A stretch of 64,000 nt of DNA from Cellulomonas sp. S1-8 (GCF_026184235.1 NZ_CP110806.1:2170001-2234000), one strand, 5' to 3'. Shown: positions 1 to 9,702, counted from the stretch's first letter. Numbers and translations are program-made. Notes: a model not told the origin generated them from the letters alone.

Positions 1-2
1 CC

Positions 3-569
3 GCGCAGGGCACGCGCCTGGTCGTGGGGCGGTGGCTCGACACGCCCCTGGGTCCGTTCGCGGACGTCATGGTCGAGCGGGCCGACGGTGCCCGTCTGCT
101 GCTGGCGCCTCGGCGGGACGTCGTCGCCCTCATCACCCGCCTGTACACGTTCGACGAGATCCACCTCGTGGACGTGCGCGTCGTGCCCGACGAGCGCTCG
201 CGGACCTGGACCGTCACCGCGGGGCCGCTCGACGCGCGCCTGACGCTCGGTGCGCGCACGGGCGTGGGGACGCTGCTGCGGATGCTGCCGGACGGCGTCC
301 TCGACGCGCCGGGTGCGGCCGAGGTGGTCGACGTGGTCGCGCGCGTCGCCCTGCCGGGCGTCCGGACGCGGGGGCGCGGGACCGACGGGTCGCCCGAGGT
401 GTACGGCGCGCGCGACCAGCACGCGGTCGTGGCGCTCGACGCGCGGTGGGGGGCGGCGTCCCTCGGTCCGCTGCGGGACGTGCGGCCGGCCGTCCGGTTC
501 GGCTTCTCGTCGGTGCCGGCGACGCCCGCCGTCACCGCGGTGCGCGTGCGGATCGGGGCACCGCGCTGA
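3..569 (+). CDS. Hypothetical protein, 5' end missing
   Basis: The frame is open from the first complete codon at base 3, so the true start probably lies left of the window; an in-frame GTG at 24 is a possible internal start. The visible part is about 188 residues, rich in Val, Arg and Asp, with no membrane segment, signal peptide or motif I recognise. It ends 25 bases before the convergently transcribed ABC permease. High GC at third positions fits a real gene. I do not recognise the family and assign no function. Confidence 0.6.
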   Translation, partial: AQGTRLVVGRWLDTPLGPFADVMVERADGARLLLAPRRDVVALITRLYTFDEIHLVDVRVVPDERSRTWTVTAGPLDARLTLGARTGVGTLLRMLPDGVLDAPGAAEVVDVVARVALPGVRTRGRGTDGSPEVYGARDQHAVVALDARWGAASLGPLRDVRPAVRFGFSSVPATPAVTAVRVRIGAPR

Positions 570-594
570 CGCGCACGGCTCGGGGTGTCGCGGC

Positions 595-1362
595 TCAGCA
601 CAGCTCGGCGGTGGACCACCAGCGGACCGTGCCGAGCGCTCCGACCGCCCCGACGGGCAGGGCGAGCAGCAGCTGGGCCGGGGTGACGGCCGCGGCCGCG
701 GCAGGGCCGCCCATGCCCACCCACAGGCCCGGTGCGGCCCACGGCATCCAGGCACCCGCCCCGGCGACGGTGGCGACCTGCGTCGCGACGACGATCCCCA
801 GGAGCGCGCCGACGCCCGGCAGGTAGCCGCGCCGCACGCTCGCGACCCACGCCAGCGGAGCCGTGAGCAGGGTCATCAGCAGTGCCACTACCAGGGCCTG
901 GCCGGCGGCGCGGGCCGCGTCCCCGTCCGGCGGCCCCAACCCGATGGCCAGCCCCAGCGGGATCGCCAGGCCCACGGTCGCGAGCGCGCAGGCGCCGGCA
1001 CCCAGCGCGACGGTCGCGAGCTTCGCCCCGGCGATCGACGCGGTCGGGGTCGGCAGGGCCTGCAGGCCCGCGACGGTGCCGTCGGTGAACTCGCGGCCCA
1101 CGGACCACGTCAGGACGATGCCGACGGCCAGCAACGTCCCGACGGACAGGATCTGCGCGAGCATGCCGAGGTACGCCGACCACCCGGTGCCCTGCAGCAT
1201 CGGACGGACCTTGACGGCCATCTGGCTGTCCCCGTCGCCGAGCCCGACGGCCGTGAACCCGGCGGCGAGCACGCAGGTCCCCACCACCAGCGCCAGTGCG
1301 GACGTGCGGGCGACCGGCGACCGGCGCAGCTTGAGCGCCTCGACGTCCCACGCGGCGCTCAC
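595..1362 (-). CDS. ABC-2 type transporter permease subunit
   Basis: This 255-residue membrane protein has about six hydrophobic segments (for example around residues 20-40, 60-85, 100-130 and 140-165), the layout of an ABC-2 permease. It begins at GTG 1362, overlapping the stop of the ATPase gene by four bases, so the two are probably translationally coupled and form one exporter in the cytoplasmic membrane. The first residues (SAAWDVEALKLRRSP) resemble the N-terminus of bacitracin/lantibiotic-type permeases, in which a short cytoplasmic stretch precedes the first helix. The substrate is unknown. TetR control suggests efflux of a toxic small molecule, which is an inference. Confidence 0.85.
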   Translation of the reverse strand: MSAAWDVEALKLRRSPVARTSALALVVGTCVLAAGFTAVGLGDGDSQMAVKVRPMLQGTGWSAYLGMLAQILSVGTLLAVGIVLTWSVGREFTDGTVAGLQALPTPTASIAGAKLATVALGAGACALATVGLAIPLGLAIGLGPPDGDAARAAGQALVVALLMTLLTAPLAWVASVRRGYLPGVGALLGIVVATQVATVAGAGAWMPWAAPGLWVGMGGPAAAAAVTPAQLLLALPVGAVGALGTVRWWSTAELC

Positions 1363-2159
1363 CGGGAACCCCCCGCGCCCGCACCGGGGGTCGGAGCCGA
1401 CTCCTCGGTGGCGTGGACCATGGTGAAGAACTGACGTTCCAGGTCGACCCCGTCGGGGGCGAGGGCTCCGACGGCGCGGCCGCGGTGGACGACGGTGATC
1501 CGGTCCGCGACGCGGGCGACCTCGTCGAGGTGGTGGCTCGAGACCAGTACGCCGGCGCCGTCGTCGCGGGTGCGCTGCAGCCACGTCCGGACGAGGACCA
1601 CCCCGGCGGGGTCGAGCGCCGTCGACGGCTCGTCCAGGATCAGCAGGTGGGGCCGGTGCACCGCGGCGCAGGCCAGCCCGAGGCGCTGCCGGTTGCCCGA
1701 CGACAGGGTCCGGGTCCGGCGCCGCTCCCAGTGCGCGAGCCCGAGGGCGTGCACGGCGCGACGCGCGGCCGGGGGCGCGTCGGTGCGCGACAGGCCGCGC
1801 AGCCGCGCCGCGGCGACGACCATCTCGGTCACCGTCAGCTCCGCGTAGGCGAAGGGGGCCTCCACGAGGTGACCGACCCGCGCCCACGCAGCGGCCGGCG
1901 CCCGCCACGCCGGGACCTCGGTCCCGTCGACGGTGCGCAGGTGCGCGGTCCCCGCGTCCGGCCGCAGCATCCCCAGCGCGAGCCGCATGAGCGTCGACTT
2001 GCCGGCGCCGTTGAGCCCGACGACCGCGTGGATCTCCCCGGCTCGCACCGTGAGGTCCAGCCCGTCCACGGCGACCTCGTCGCCGAAGGCCCGACGGACG
2101 CCCGACAGCCGGACGAGCGCACCGTCGGGGCCGCGCAGGCCGCCCGGGGGAGTCGTCAT
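1359..2159 (-). CDS. ABC transporter ATP-binding protein
   Basis: This 266-residue ATPase drives the permease encoded downstream. Walker A (GLNGAGKS, residues 48-55), the signature (LSSGNRQ, 152-158) and Walker B (LLILDEP, 172-178) are all intact, followed by a typical SSHHLDEV switch region. ATG 2159 is chosen because it overlaps the tetR stop by four bases (ATGA) and starts just before the conserved fold; the frame stays open upstream but only through tetR. The glycine-rich tail after the nucleotide-binding fold is short. The order tetR-ATPase-permease, with overlaps throughout, indicates one transcript. Confidence 0.92.
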   Translation of the reverse strand: MTTPPGGLRGPDGALVRLSGVRRAFGDEVAVDGLDLTVRAGEIHAVVGLNGAGKSTLMRLALGMLRPDAGTAHLRTVDGTEVPAWRAPAAAWARVGHLVEAPFAYAELTVTEMVVAAARLRGLSRTDAPPAARRAVHALGLAHWERRRTRTLSSGNRQRLGLACAAVHRPHLLILDEPSTALDPAGVVLVRTWLQRTRDDGAGVLVSSHHLDEVARVADRITVVHRGRAVGALAPDGVDLERQFFTMVHATEESAPTPGAGAGGSR

Positions 2160-2740
2160 GACCGCACCGCGTCGGTGCCCGTGGGCGCGACCGGGACGAC
2201 CGCCAGGTACGCCAGGGACTGCCGGACGAGGGGGCCGAGCTCGCGCCCGGCGGGTGCGAGGCCCCACCGCAGCAGCGCCTCCATGAGGGCGGCCAGGCAC
2301 GCCCCGGCCGCGACGCTCGCCTCCAGGGGATCGGCACCGTCGGCGACGAGCGCGTCGACGACGAGCTCGCCGGTGCGGCGGTTGTTCTCCCAGGCGCGCG
2401 CCATGAGGCCGCGGTGCCCGGCGATGAGCCGGACGCGCGCGTGCGTCTCGGCCTCGCCCGGCTCGGGCAGGGCGTCCCACGCCGTCGCGATCCCGCGTCG
2501 GACGCGCTCGAGCGCGGGCAGCCGGCGGTCCTGGGCCAGCACCGCCTCGGCGATGACCTCGTCGTACGGGTCGTCCATGACGACGTCCTCCTTGGTGGCG
2601 AAGTGCCGGAAGAACGTCATGTGCGAGACCCCGGCCGCGGCTGCGACCTGGCTGACGGTGGTGGCCTCGAACCCGTGCTCGACGAAGAGCTCCAGGGCGG
2701 CGGCTCGTAGCCGTGCCCGCGTCGCCTCGGATCGCCCCAT
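2156..2740 (-). CDS. TetR/AcrR family transcriptional regulator
   Basis: This 194-residue protein has an N-terminal TetR helix-turn-helix (about residues 10-55; GFEATTVSQVAAAAGVSHMT then FFRHFATKEDV) and an alanine-rich all-helical ligand-binding half. It is the first gene of a three-gene exporter unit and most likely represses its own operon through the perfect palindrome lying only six bases before its ATG. The ATG at 2740 sits six bases after a TAACAT -10 box, so the mRNA is probably leaderless. Its ligand cannot be read from the sequence. Confidence 0.92.
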   Translation of the reverse strand: MGRSEATRARLRAAALELFVEHGFEATTVSQVAAAAGVSHMTFFRHFATKEDVVMDDPYDEVIAEAVLAQDRRLPALERVRRGIATAWDALPEPGEAETHARVRLIAGHRGLMARAWENNRRTGELVVDALVADGADPLEASVAAGACLAALMEALLRWGLAPAGRELGPLVRQSLAYLAVVPVAPTGTDAVRS

Positions 2741-2746
2741 GCTCAG

Positions 2747-2763
2747 ATGTTAGCAACTAACAT
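2747..2763 (-). promoter_or_regulatory. TetR operator overlapping a -10 box
   Basis: A perfect inverted repeat, ATGTTAG-CAA-CTAACAT, occupies these bases. On the minus strand its proximal edge contains TAACAT (2752-2747), a good actinobacterial -10 box, followed by six bases and the tetR ATG at 2740. A repressor bound here would cover the promoter, which fits autoregulation of the tetR-ABC unit. The palindrome also stands out as AT-rich in very GC-rich DNA. Confidence 0.75.
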
Positions 2764-2780
2764 TCACCATGAGGAAGAGG

Positions 2781-4172
2781 TCATCCGACCAGAGGTCGAC
2801 CCTCGGGGCGTCGGAAGAGGCGACCGCGCTCGCGGAGCACGAGCGCGGAGGCCAGCGTCACGGGCCCGAGGCGTCCGGCGAACATCAGGCCCACGAGGAT
2901 CAGCTGGTGGCCGGGGGCGAGGTCCGCCGTGATCCCGGTGGAGAGCCCGACCGTCGCGAAGGCCGAGATGACCTCGTACAGGATCTGGTCGAGGGTGTAG
3001 GGGCTGGTCATGGCGATCGCGACCGTCGGCCCGACGACCGCGGCGACGCTGAGCAGCGCCACGGCGAGCGCCTGACGGATCGTCTGCGGGGACAGCCGAC
3101 GATCGAAGAGGGTGACGTCCGGGTCGCCGCGCAGCTCGGCGACGATCGCCACGAGCAGCACCGCGAACGTGCCGACCTTGATGCCGCCGGCAGTCCCCGC
3201 GCTGCCGCCGCCGATGAACATCAGGACGTCCGTGCCGAGCAGCGTGCCGGTGTTCATCGCCCCGACGTCGACGCTGTTGAAGCCGGCGGTGCGCGGCATC
3301 ACGGCCTGGAAGAACCCGGCCAGCACGCGCCCTGCCGGGTCCAGGGCCCCCAGAGTCCGCGGGTTCCCCCACTCGGCGACCGTCATGAACAGCGTGCCCC
3401 CGACCAGCAGGAGACCGGTCATCACCAGGGTGAGCCGGGTGTGCACGCTCCAGCGTGCGGGTCGCCGGTGCTGACGCAGGACCTCGAGGATCACGGGGAA
3501 CCCCAGCCCGCCGAGGATCACGGCTGCCGCGATCGGCAGGCAGACCCACGGGTCGGTCGCGAAGCCGACGAGGTTGTCGCTGAAGAGCGCGAAGCCGGCG
3601 TTGTTGAACGCCGACACGGCGTGGAAGACCCCCAGCCACAGGCTCCTGGCCACGGGCACGTCGTACGCCGTGTGGAACCGTGCCGCGAGCACGAGCGCCG
3701 TGACGGCCTCGACCGCCAGGCTCACCCGGGCCACGCCGAGCAGCACCGTCCGGACGTCGCCGAGGCCCTGGCTCTTGGTCTCGGTGGCCGCGAGGAGCCG
3801 CGAGCCCAGACCGAGCCGGCGGGAGATCAGCAACCCGAGCAGCGACGCGAGCGTCATGATCCCGAACCCGCCGACCTGGATCAGCACGAGGATCGTGACC
3901 TGACCGAACGGCGACCAGGCGGTGGCGGTGTCCACGACCGCGAGCCCCGTGACGCACAGCGCCGACGTCGCCGTGAAGAGCGCCTCCAGCGGGCGGGCAC
4001 CTCCCGGACCGGTGCGTGCGACCGGCAGCATGAGCAGCACGGTCCCGACGGCGATCCCGACCGCGAAGCCCGCCACGACGGTCCGGGCGGGGTGGTGGAT
4101 GCCGAGCCGCCGCCGCGGACGTGGCCTGCCGGGCACCGGACGCCGGGGGCGCGCGTCGAAAAGGGCGACCAT
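2781..4172 (-). CDS. TrkH/KtrB family potassium channel subunit
   Basis: The protein is the membrane subunit of a Trk/Ktr potassium uptake system. Four pore-loop filter motifs are visible in order: TSALCVTGL, SAFNNAGFA, MPRTAGFNS and FATVGLSTG, each between hydrophobic helices, giving the usual MPM-repeat fold. I start at ATG 4172 (463 residues) because a TAGAGT box at 4254-4249 would put the transcript start inside the longer open frame that begins at GTG 4262. No TrkA/KtrA gating subunit lies next to it. A KdpDE-like system is transcribed divergently and may control it. Confidence 0.88.
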   Translation of the reverse strand: MVALFDARPRRPVPGRPRPRRRLGIHHPARTVVAGFAVGIAVGTVLLMLPVARTGPGGARPLEALFTATSALCVTGLAVVDTATAWSPFGQVTILVLIQVGGFGIMTLASLLGLLISRRLGLGSRLLAATETKSQGLGDVRTVLLGVARVSLAVEAVTALVLAARFHTAYDVPVARSLWLGVFHAVSAFNNAGFALFSDNLVGFATDPWVCLPIAAAVILGGLGFPVILEVLRQHRRPARWSVHTRLTLVMTGLLLVGGTLFMTVAEWGNPRTLGALDPAGRVLAGFFQAVMPRTAGFNSVDVGAMNTGTLLGTDVLMFIGGGSAGTAGGIKVGTFAVLLVAIVAELRGDPDVTLFDRRLSPQTIRQALAVALLSVAAVVGPTVAIAMTSPYTLDQILYEVISAFATVGLSTGITADLAPGHQLILVGLMFAGRLGPVTLASALVLRERGRLFRRPEGRPLVG

Positions 4173-4414
4173 GAGCCGGGGTACCTCTGCTGCCGGGACC
4201 CGGACCGGGGCGGTCCGCCGCGCCGGCAGGACGCCGGTGCGACGTCGGACTCTAGGCGTCACCGGTACGGCCGGCGCCGGACGAAGCGGGCGCCGGGCAT
4301 CAAGATTTCGTCAGGATCGACGCCCGCCCGTCCGCGACGCCCGCCCGACCGGGACGTCGCCCGTCGCCGTCGCTCGGGCCGGGTGGCGGCGCCGGGTGTG
4401 CGAGCCTGGGCGAC

Positions 4415-5566
4415 GTGCCGAGCCGGGGGAGTGCGCGCGAGCTGGTCCGGGGCGTCCTGCCCGGTCGCGTCGCGCGCCGTCGTCGTGTCGCCGGGTTCGC
4501 CCTGGCGCTGCTGGGCCTGCCCCTGGGCAGCGTCCTGCTGCTCGCCGCGCGCGACCAGGCCGCGCTGGGCAGCGTGCTGCTGGTCTACCTGCTGGGGGTG
4601 GTCGTCGTCTCGGCCGTCGGCGGGCTGCTGCCGGGGCTCGTCTCCGCGGCGGCGTCGTTCGCGCTGGCGAACTGGTTCTTCACCCCGCCGTTCCACACCC
4701 TGACCGTGGCGCGCCGCGACACCCTCGTCGAGCTCGTGGTCTTCGCAGCCGTGGCGGTCGTGGTCGCGGCGACGGTCGAACTCGCCGCCCGCGACCGGCA
4801 GCGCTACCAGCACGACCTCGACGTCCAGCGCGCGCGCACCCGCGAGCTCGCCGCGGCGGACCGGGTGCGGGCGGCGCTCCTCGCATCGGTCGGGCACGAC
4901 CTGCGCACGCCCCTGGCCAGCACGAAGGCGGCGGTGAGCAGCCTGCGGCAGCCCGGCGTGCAGTGGCCCGACGACGCCCGTGCCCGGCTCCTGGAGACCA
5001 TCGAGGACTCGACCGACCGCCTGACGCGGCTCGTCGCGAACCTGCTGGACATGACGCGCCTGCGGTCGGACGCCGTGACGGTGCGGACGACCGCGGTCGC
5101 GCTCGACGAGGTCGTCTCGCGCGCCGTCCTGCACGAGCACCTCGCGCACGTCGACGTCGTCGTCGCGGACGACCTGCCGCTGGTGGTGGTGGACCCGGGC
5201 CTCCTCGAGCGCGTCCTGGAGAACCTGGTCGAGAACGCCGTCCGCTTCAGCCCTCCCGGCGTCCGCGTCGAGCTGCGCGCCGACGTCCGCGACGCCGGCG
5301 CAGCCGAGGGTGCAGCGCCCGGGGGAGCGCCACCGAGCGTCGAGCTCGCGGTCGTCGACCACGGCCCCGGGATCCCGCCCGAGCGCTGGGAGCAGGTCTT
5401 CACCCCCTTCCAGCGGCTCGACGACCGCGACGCCGGCTCCCACGTCGGTCTCGGCCTGGCGATCGCGCAGGGGCTGAGCGAGGCGATGGCGGTCCGGCTG
5501 AGCCCGTCCACGACACCGGGAGGCGGCCTGACGATGACGCTGCGCCTCCCCACGGCCGCACCGTGA
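4415..5566 (+). CDS. Sensor histidine kinase, short KdpD-like
   Basis: This 383-residue membrane kinase has about four hydrophobic segments between residues 25 and 120, with the DUF4118/KdpD-type signature NWFFTPPFHTLTV near 86-98. The cytoplasmic kinase core follows: H-box SVGHDLRTP with phospho-accepting His161, N-box around 269-276, G1 DHGPGIP at 315-321 and G2 GLGLAI at 345-350. The large N-terminal KdpD and Usp domains of full-length KdpD are absent. It overlaps the response regulator gene by four bases. Its neighbour is TrkH rather than KdpFABC, so it may sense potassium or envelope state for Trk-type uptake. Confidence 0.9.
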   Translation: MPSRGSARELVRGVLPGRVARRRRVAGFALALLGLPLGSVLLLAARDQAALGSVLLVYLLGVVVVSAVGGLLPGLVSAAASFALANWFFTPPFHTLTVARRDTLVELVVFAAVAVVVAATVELAARDRQRYQHDLDVQRARTRELAAADRVRAALLASVGHDLRTPLASTKAAVSSLRQPGVQWPDDARARLLETIEDSTDRLTRLVANLLDMTRLRSDAVTVRTTAVALDEVVSRAVLHEHLAHVDVVVADDLPLVVVDPGLLERVLENLVENAVRFSPPGVRVELRADVRDAGAAEGAAPGGAPPSVELAVVDHGPGIPPERWEQVFTPFQRLDDRDAGSHVGLGLAIAQGLSEAMAVRLSPSTTPGGGLTMTLRLPTAAP

Positions 5567-6237
5567 CGCGCCTGCTGCTGGTCGAGGACGACGCGGCGCT
5601 CGTCGGCATCCTCGAGCTCACGCTCCCGGCCCACGGCTTCGAGGTGCACGCGACTGGCCTCGGCGGCCACGCGCTGCACGTCGCGCGGACGTTCCAGCCC
5701 GACGTGGCCGTCGTCGACCTGGGCCTGCCCGACGTCGACGGGCTCGAGGTCGTCCGCGCCCTGCGCGCCCTGTCGGACATCCCCGTCCTGGTGCTGTCCG
5801 CCCGCGACACCCAGCACGACAAGGTCGGTGCCCTGGACGTCGGCGCCGACGACTACGTGACCAAGCCGTTCGGCATGGACGAGCTCCTCGCGCGCCTGCG
5901 CGCCGCGCTGCGCCGGGTGGCCCCCGGCGACCGGGCGATCGTGTTCCGCACCGACCACCTCACGATCGACCGGGCGGCCCGCCGTGTCGAGCGCGACGGT
6001 GCACGCGTGCACCTCACGCCGACGGAGTGGGGCGTCCTGGAGGTCCTCATGCGCCACGGCGGACGCGTGGTGGCCCGGCACGACCTGCTCCGGGAGGTGT
6101 GGGGTCCCCAGTACGTGGACGAGGCCGCCTACCTGCGGGTGTACGTCGCCCAGCTGCGTCGCAAGCTCGAGGAACGTCCCGCCACCCCGCGGCACCTGCT
6201 CACGGAGCCAGGGGTCGGCTACCGGTTCGAGCCGTGA
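5563..6237 (+). CDS. OmpR/KdpE-family response regulator
   Basis: This 224-residue DNA-binding regulator is the partner of the overlapping kinase gene. The receiver domain has the acidic pair at residues 9-10, phospho-acceptor Asp52 (VVDLGLPD) and conserved Lys101 (VTKPFG). The C-terminal winged helix (about 130-220) carries LTPTEWGVLEVL and the YLRVYVAQLRRKL recognition region, typical of KdpE-like proteins. Start GTG 5563 overlaps the kinase stop and directly precedes the TRLLLVEDD beta strand. The gene ends 18 bases before a convergent ABC permease gene. Confidence 0.92.
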   Translation: MTRLLLVEDDAALVGILELTLPAHGFEVHATGLGGHALHVARTFQPDVAVVDLGLPDVDGLEVVRALRALSDIPVLVLSARDTQHDKVGALDVGADDYVTKPFGMDELLARLRAALRRVAPGDRAIVFRTDHLTIDRAARRVERDGARVHLTPTEWGVLEVLMRHGGRVVARHDLLREVWGPQYVDEAAYLRVYVAQLRRKLEERPATPRHLLTEPGVGYRFEP

Positions 6238-6255
6238 GCACGCCGTGCGTCGGCC

Positions 6256-7905
6256 TCACGCCGCCAGGTCCCGGCGACGCAGCGCGACGGCACCCGCCGC
6301 GACCAGTGCGGCCGCCACGAGCGTCAGCAGCGCCAGGGGAGCGACGGTGACCGGCTCGGCAGGCGCCAGGGGGACCAGCGAGAACGGCGCCGCGTCCAGC
6401 ACCGCGGGCGGCAGGTCGAGCAGCGGCCCGTAGATCCCGACGACGATCGAGGCCACCAGCAGCACCCAGAGCCACCACGTGCCGGCGCGCAGCCCGTGCG
6501 CCAGCGCGGCCAGCCCGACGAAGCACAGCACGACCGGCAGGTAGGTCAGCGCGGCCAGGGTGAACTCGCCGACGAGGTCCCCGTCGCCGACCGCGCTCGC
6601 GGCCCCGGCCCCGAGCGCCAGGCCGGACACCAGCAGCAGGGTGGCCGAGCCCAGCAGCGTCACCCGGAGCGACGCGCCCAGCCATGCCGCGCGGCTGACC
6701 GCCGCGGCCAGGACCACGCCCGTGCGGCCCTCGTCCTCCTCGCGGTTGAGGTGGTTCACCGCGACGACCCCGTACACCGCCACGGCCATGGCGAAGAACG
6801 CGAGGAAGGCGGCCAGGGTCGAGCGCAGCACGTCGCCCCCGTCCGTGCCGCCGAAGACCTGGGCGAGCTCGGGCTGGGCCTCGAACCCGTCCACGACCCC
6901 CTGCGCCATCGACCCGGTCAGTCCGGCGAACACGGCCAGCCCCACGGCCCACCACACGATGGTCGCGCCCTCGGTGCGCAGCAGCAGGCCCGTGGGGTGC
7001 AGCAGCCCGCGACGTGCGGTCGCGCGACCCCGTCGGGCCGGGAGGAGGGCGGCGCCGACGTCGCGACGACCCACGAGGGTGAACGCCACCGCGACGAGCG
7101 CCACGGCCACGACGACGCCGAGCAGCAGCGGCCACCAGCGCAGATCGACGAACGCGCGGGTCTGCTGCGCCCAGCCGACGGGCGATGCCCAGGACAGGGC
7201 GCTGCCACCCGGCCCCGCGGCGTCGCCGACGCCGCGCAGCACGTAGGCCAGACCCAGCAGCCCGCCCGCCATGCCCGACGCGGTGCGCGCGTGCGCCCCG
7301 AGCTGGGCCGTGACCGCGGCGACGGAGCCGAACACGAGACCGACCACGGCGGCGCCCGCGGCGACCGCCAGGGAGTCGAGCGGCGCGAGGTCGTTCGCGA
7401 CCAGGGCGGCGAGCAGGACGGCGGCGACCGCCAGGTTCGCGATCACGAGCAGGCCCAGGGCCGCGGCGAGCGGTGCGTCGCGCCCGACGGCGCCGGCGCG
7501 CACGAGGTCGGAGCGGCCGGTCTCCTCGTCCGCTCGGGTGTGGCGCACGACCAGCAGGAGCGACATCAGCGCGACCGCCACGGCGATCATCCCGAGCAGC
7601 TCGTTGGCGATCATGACGCCGAGCGTGTAGTCGTCCAGGCCGTAGCCCGGACCCGTCATGAAGGCGCCCGAGGGCTCGCGCATGATCGCGGCGCGCGTCT
7701 CCAGCGCGGCGGCGTCCGGGTAGGCCGCGGGGATCGCCGCGGCCATGTAGCCGACGAGCGCGGCGACGCTTCCTGCCCATACCGCGATGCGGACGCGGTC
7801 GCGACGCAGCCCGAACCGCAGCAGGCGGCCCGTGCCGGTGAACGTCGAGCCGCCGGCCGGGCCCCTGCGGGGCGTGGTGGTGCGCGTGGGTGTGAGCGTG
7901 GTCAT
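6256..7905 (-). CDS. ABC exporter permease, duplicated 12-helix type
   Basis: This 549-residue integral membrane protein has about twelve hydrophobic segments in two halves, like the fused ABC-2 permeases found beside TetR regulators in actinobacteria. A cytoplasmic loop with [20 protein letters not shown] near residues 125-145 and its echo [20 protein letters not shown] in the second half show the internal duplication. ATG 7905 overlaps the ATPase stop by four bases. Together with the ATPase gene upstream it should form an exporter; the substrate is unknown, antibiotic or lipid export being the usual guess. Confidence 0.87.
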   Translation of the reverse strand: MTTLTPTRTTTPRRGPAGGSTFTGTGRLLRFGLRRDRVRIAVWAGSVAALVGYMAAAIPAAYPDAAALETRAAIMREPSGAFMTGPGYGLDDYTLGVMIANELLGMIAVAVALMSLLLVVRHTRADEETGRSDLVRAGAVGRDAPLAAALGLLVIANLAVAAVLLAALVANDLAPLDSLAVAAGAAVVGLVFGSVAAVTAQLGAHARTASGMAGGLLGLAYVLRGVGDAAGPGGSALSWASPVGWAQQTRAFVDLRWWPLLLGVVVAVALVAVAFTLVGRRDVGAALLPARRGRATARRGLLHPTGLLLRTEGATIVWWAVGLAVFAGLTGSMAQGVVDGFEAQPELAQVFGGTDGGDVLRSTLAAFLAFFAMAVAVYGVVAVNHLNREEDEGRTGVVLAAAVSRAAWLGASLRVTLLGSATLLLVSGLALGAGAASAVGDGDLVGEFTLAALTYLPVVLCFVGLAALAHGLRAGTWWLWVLLVASIVVGIYGPLLDLPPAVLDAAPFSLVPLAPAEPVTVAPLALLTLVAAALVAAGAVALRRRDLAA

Positions 7906-8828
7906 CGTGCACCGCCCGTCGTGCCGGTCGCGCCGGCTCCCGTCGTGGCGCCGTCGTAGTGGTGGATGAACAGCTCCTCGAGCGTCGGGGGGGTGACCGC
8001 GAGGTCTCTGATGCCGGCGGCGGCCAGCACGCCCATGACGCGGGACAGGGCGGTGTCGTCGACCGTGAACGTCAGGGTCCCGGAGTCCGCGACGACGTCG
8101 TGCACGCCGTCGATGCGGCCGACGGGGTCCGGGTCCTGGGTCGTGGTGACGCGGACCGTGCTGCGCGTCAGGTGGCGCATCTCGGCGAGCGTGCCGCTCT
8201 GGACCGTACGGCCGGCGCGGATGATCGTGACCCGGTCGCACAGCTTCTCGACCTCGGCGAGGATGTGGCTCGAGAGCAGCACCGTGGTGCCGCGGGCGGT
8301 CGCCTCGGTGACGCACTCCTGGAAGGTGCGCTCCATGAGCGGGTCCAGGCCGGACGTCGGCTCGTCCAGCACGAGCAGCTCGGCGTCGCCGGCGAGGGCC
8401 GCGACGAGCGCGACCTTCTGGCGGTTGCCCTTGGAGTAGGTCCGGGTCCGGCGGGTCGGGTCGAGGTCGAACCGCTCGAGCAGCTCGGCCCGTCGGCCCG
8501 GGTCGGGCCGCCCGCGCAGGTGGGTGAGCAGGTCGATGACCTCCCCGCCCGTCAGCTGCGGCCACAGGCTGACGTCGCCCGGGACGTAGGCCAGACGTCG
8601 GTGCAGGGTGACCGCGTCGGCCCACGGGTCGGCGCCGAAGAGCCGGACGGTGCCGGCGTCCGCGCGCAGCAGGCCGAGCAGGACCCGGATGGTCGTGGAC
8701 TTGCCGGAGCCGTTCGGCCCGAGGAACCCGTGGACCTCGCCGGCCGCGACCGTGAGGTCGAGCTCGTCGAGGGCGCGGACGGTGCCGAAGGACTTGGTCA
8801 GAGCCTGCACGTCGATGACTGAGGACAT
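7902..8828 (-). CDS. ABC transporter ATP-binding protein
   Basis: This is the ATPase of the second exporter, 308 residues from ATG 8828. Walker A is GPNGSGKS (37-44), the signature YSKGNRQ (131-137) and Walker B LLVLDEP (151-157), followed by DrrA-like [14 protein letters not shown]. The C-terminal 80 residues form the extra domain common in DrrA-type ATPases. An in-frame ATG eight codons upstream (8852) is possible; I prefer 8828 because the protein then begins at the conserved [14 protein letters not shown] strand. It lies downstream of a tetR gene on the same strand, with a GC hairpin between them. Confidence 0.9.
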   Translation of the reverse strand: MSSVIDVQALTKSFGTVRALDELDLTVAAGEVHGFLGPNGSGKSTTIRVLLGLLRADAGTVRLFGADPWADAVTLHRRLAYVPGDVSLWPQLTGGEVIDLLTHLRGRPDPGRRAELLERFDLDPTRRTRTYSKGNRQKVALVAALAGDAELLVLDEPTSGLDPLMERTFQECVTEATARGTTVLLSSHILAEVEKLCDRVTIIRAGRTVQSGTLAEMRHLTRSTVRVTTTQDPDPVGRIDGVHDVVADSGTLTFTVDDTALSRVMGVLAAAGIRDLAVTPPTLEELFIHHYDGATTGAGATGTTGGAR

Positions 8829-8880
8829 GGTTCTTCGCTCTCTCTTGCTCATTCGTGGAAGGCGGCCGGAACGGGTCGTC

Positions 8881-8901
8881 GGCGAGGCGTCGCGCCTCGC
8901 C
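8881..8901 (-). terminator. GC hairpin between tetR and the ABC genes
   Basis: Nine bases (8881-8889) pair perfectly with 8893-8901 around a three-base loop, directly after the tetR stop at 8905 and 52 bases before the next ATG. There is no U-run. It could be a weak terminator lowering exporter expression relative to the regulator, or simply a processing hairpin. Confidence 0.4.
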
Positions 8902-8904
8902 GGA

Positions 8905-9579
8905 TCAGGCGCTGCGTGCAGCGTCGGGCCCGCTCGGCGGATCGCTCACGTAGAGCAGGTACGCGTCGAGCATCGTGTTGTCCGTCATCAGGCCGTGCGT
9001 GAAGAGCTCGACGGCCGGCAGCATCATCCGGTCCCGGTAGCCGTGCAGCAGGCCGACCAGGTCGGTGGGGTCGGTCGGGGCGTTCAGGGTCAGGTCGAGC
9101 AGCAGCGCGCCCAGGCCCTGCACCGTGAGGTACCGGGCGCGTGCCTGCTCGTCGCGGCTCGGCCGGATCGTGCCGGCCGCGACACCGTGCGCCAGGTAGA
9201 CCTCGGCGTCCGCGACGAACTGGTCGACGAAGTGCCGGGCGAGGTCGCCGCCCGCCTGCAGGCTGCGCAGGGCGTACCCGACGACGGACGCGTGCTCGTC
9301 CATCGAGGCCAGCTGCAGGAGCAGGTCCGGCGCGCTCGTGGAGGCGAGCGCGCGCTCTTTCGCGTCGCGGACGGTCGCCAGCACGTGGGCGTCGCACGCT
9401 GCCCGCAGCCCGTCCTTGGATCCGAAGTGGTGCAGGATCAGCGCCGCGCTGACGCCCGCGTCCTCGGCGACGACGCGCAGGCCCACCCCGAAGCCGTCGC
9501 GGGCGTAGCGCGCGACGGCGGCGTCGCGGATCCGCGCACGTGCGGTGAGGTCCTCGACGGCGGAGCGTCCTGAACGCAT
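8905..9579 (-). CDS. TetR family transcriptional regulator
   Basis: This 224-residue regulator has a TetR DNA-binding domain in its first 70 residues ([17 protein letters not shown], then [26 protein letters not shown]) and a helical effector-binding domain with [17 protein letters not shown] near the C-terminus. It heads a regulator-ATPase-permease unit. The start ATG lies seven bases after a TAGCAT box, so the mRNA is probably leaderless. Two overlapping inverted repeats straddle that box, which suggests autoregulation and control of the exporter genes. Confidence 0.92.
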   Translation of the reverse strand: MRSGRSAVEDLTARARIRDAAVARYARDGFGVGLRVVAEDAGVSAALILHHFGSKDGLRAACDAHVLATVRDAKERALASTSAPDLLLQLASMDEHASVVGYALRSLQAGGDLARHFVDQFVADAEVYLAHGVAAGTIRPSRDEQARARYLTVQGLGALLLDLTLNAPTDPTDLVGLLHGYRDRMMLPAVELFTHGLMTDNTMLDAYLLYVSDPPSGPDAARSA

Positions 9580-9604
9580 GTTCCGTATGCTAAACGAGCG
9601 TTCA
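9571..9604 (-). promoter_or_regulatory. Promoter and TetR-type operator of the second exporter
   Basis: On the minus strand TAGCAT (9592-9587) is followed by seven bases and the tetR ATG. Two inverted repeats cover it: TGAACGC (9571-9577) matched by GCGTTCA (9598-9604), and the tighter near-palindrome TAAACG-AG-CGTTCA (9591-9604), whose form is common for TetR-family operators. A repressor here would block its own promoter. Confidence 0.6.
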
Positions 9605-9702
9605 GGCCCAGGGCAAGGGTATGAGCCGGACCCGGCAGGCCCACGCCTCTATGATCGTCGCGGCGCCCGACCGGGCGCAGACCCCGACCTGAAGGACCTT
9701 CC

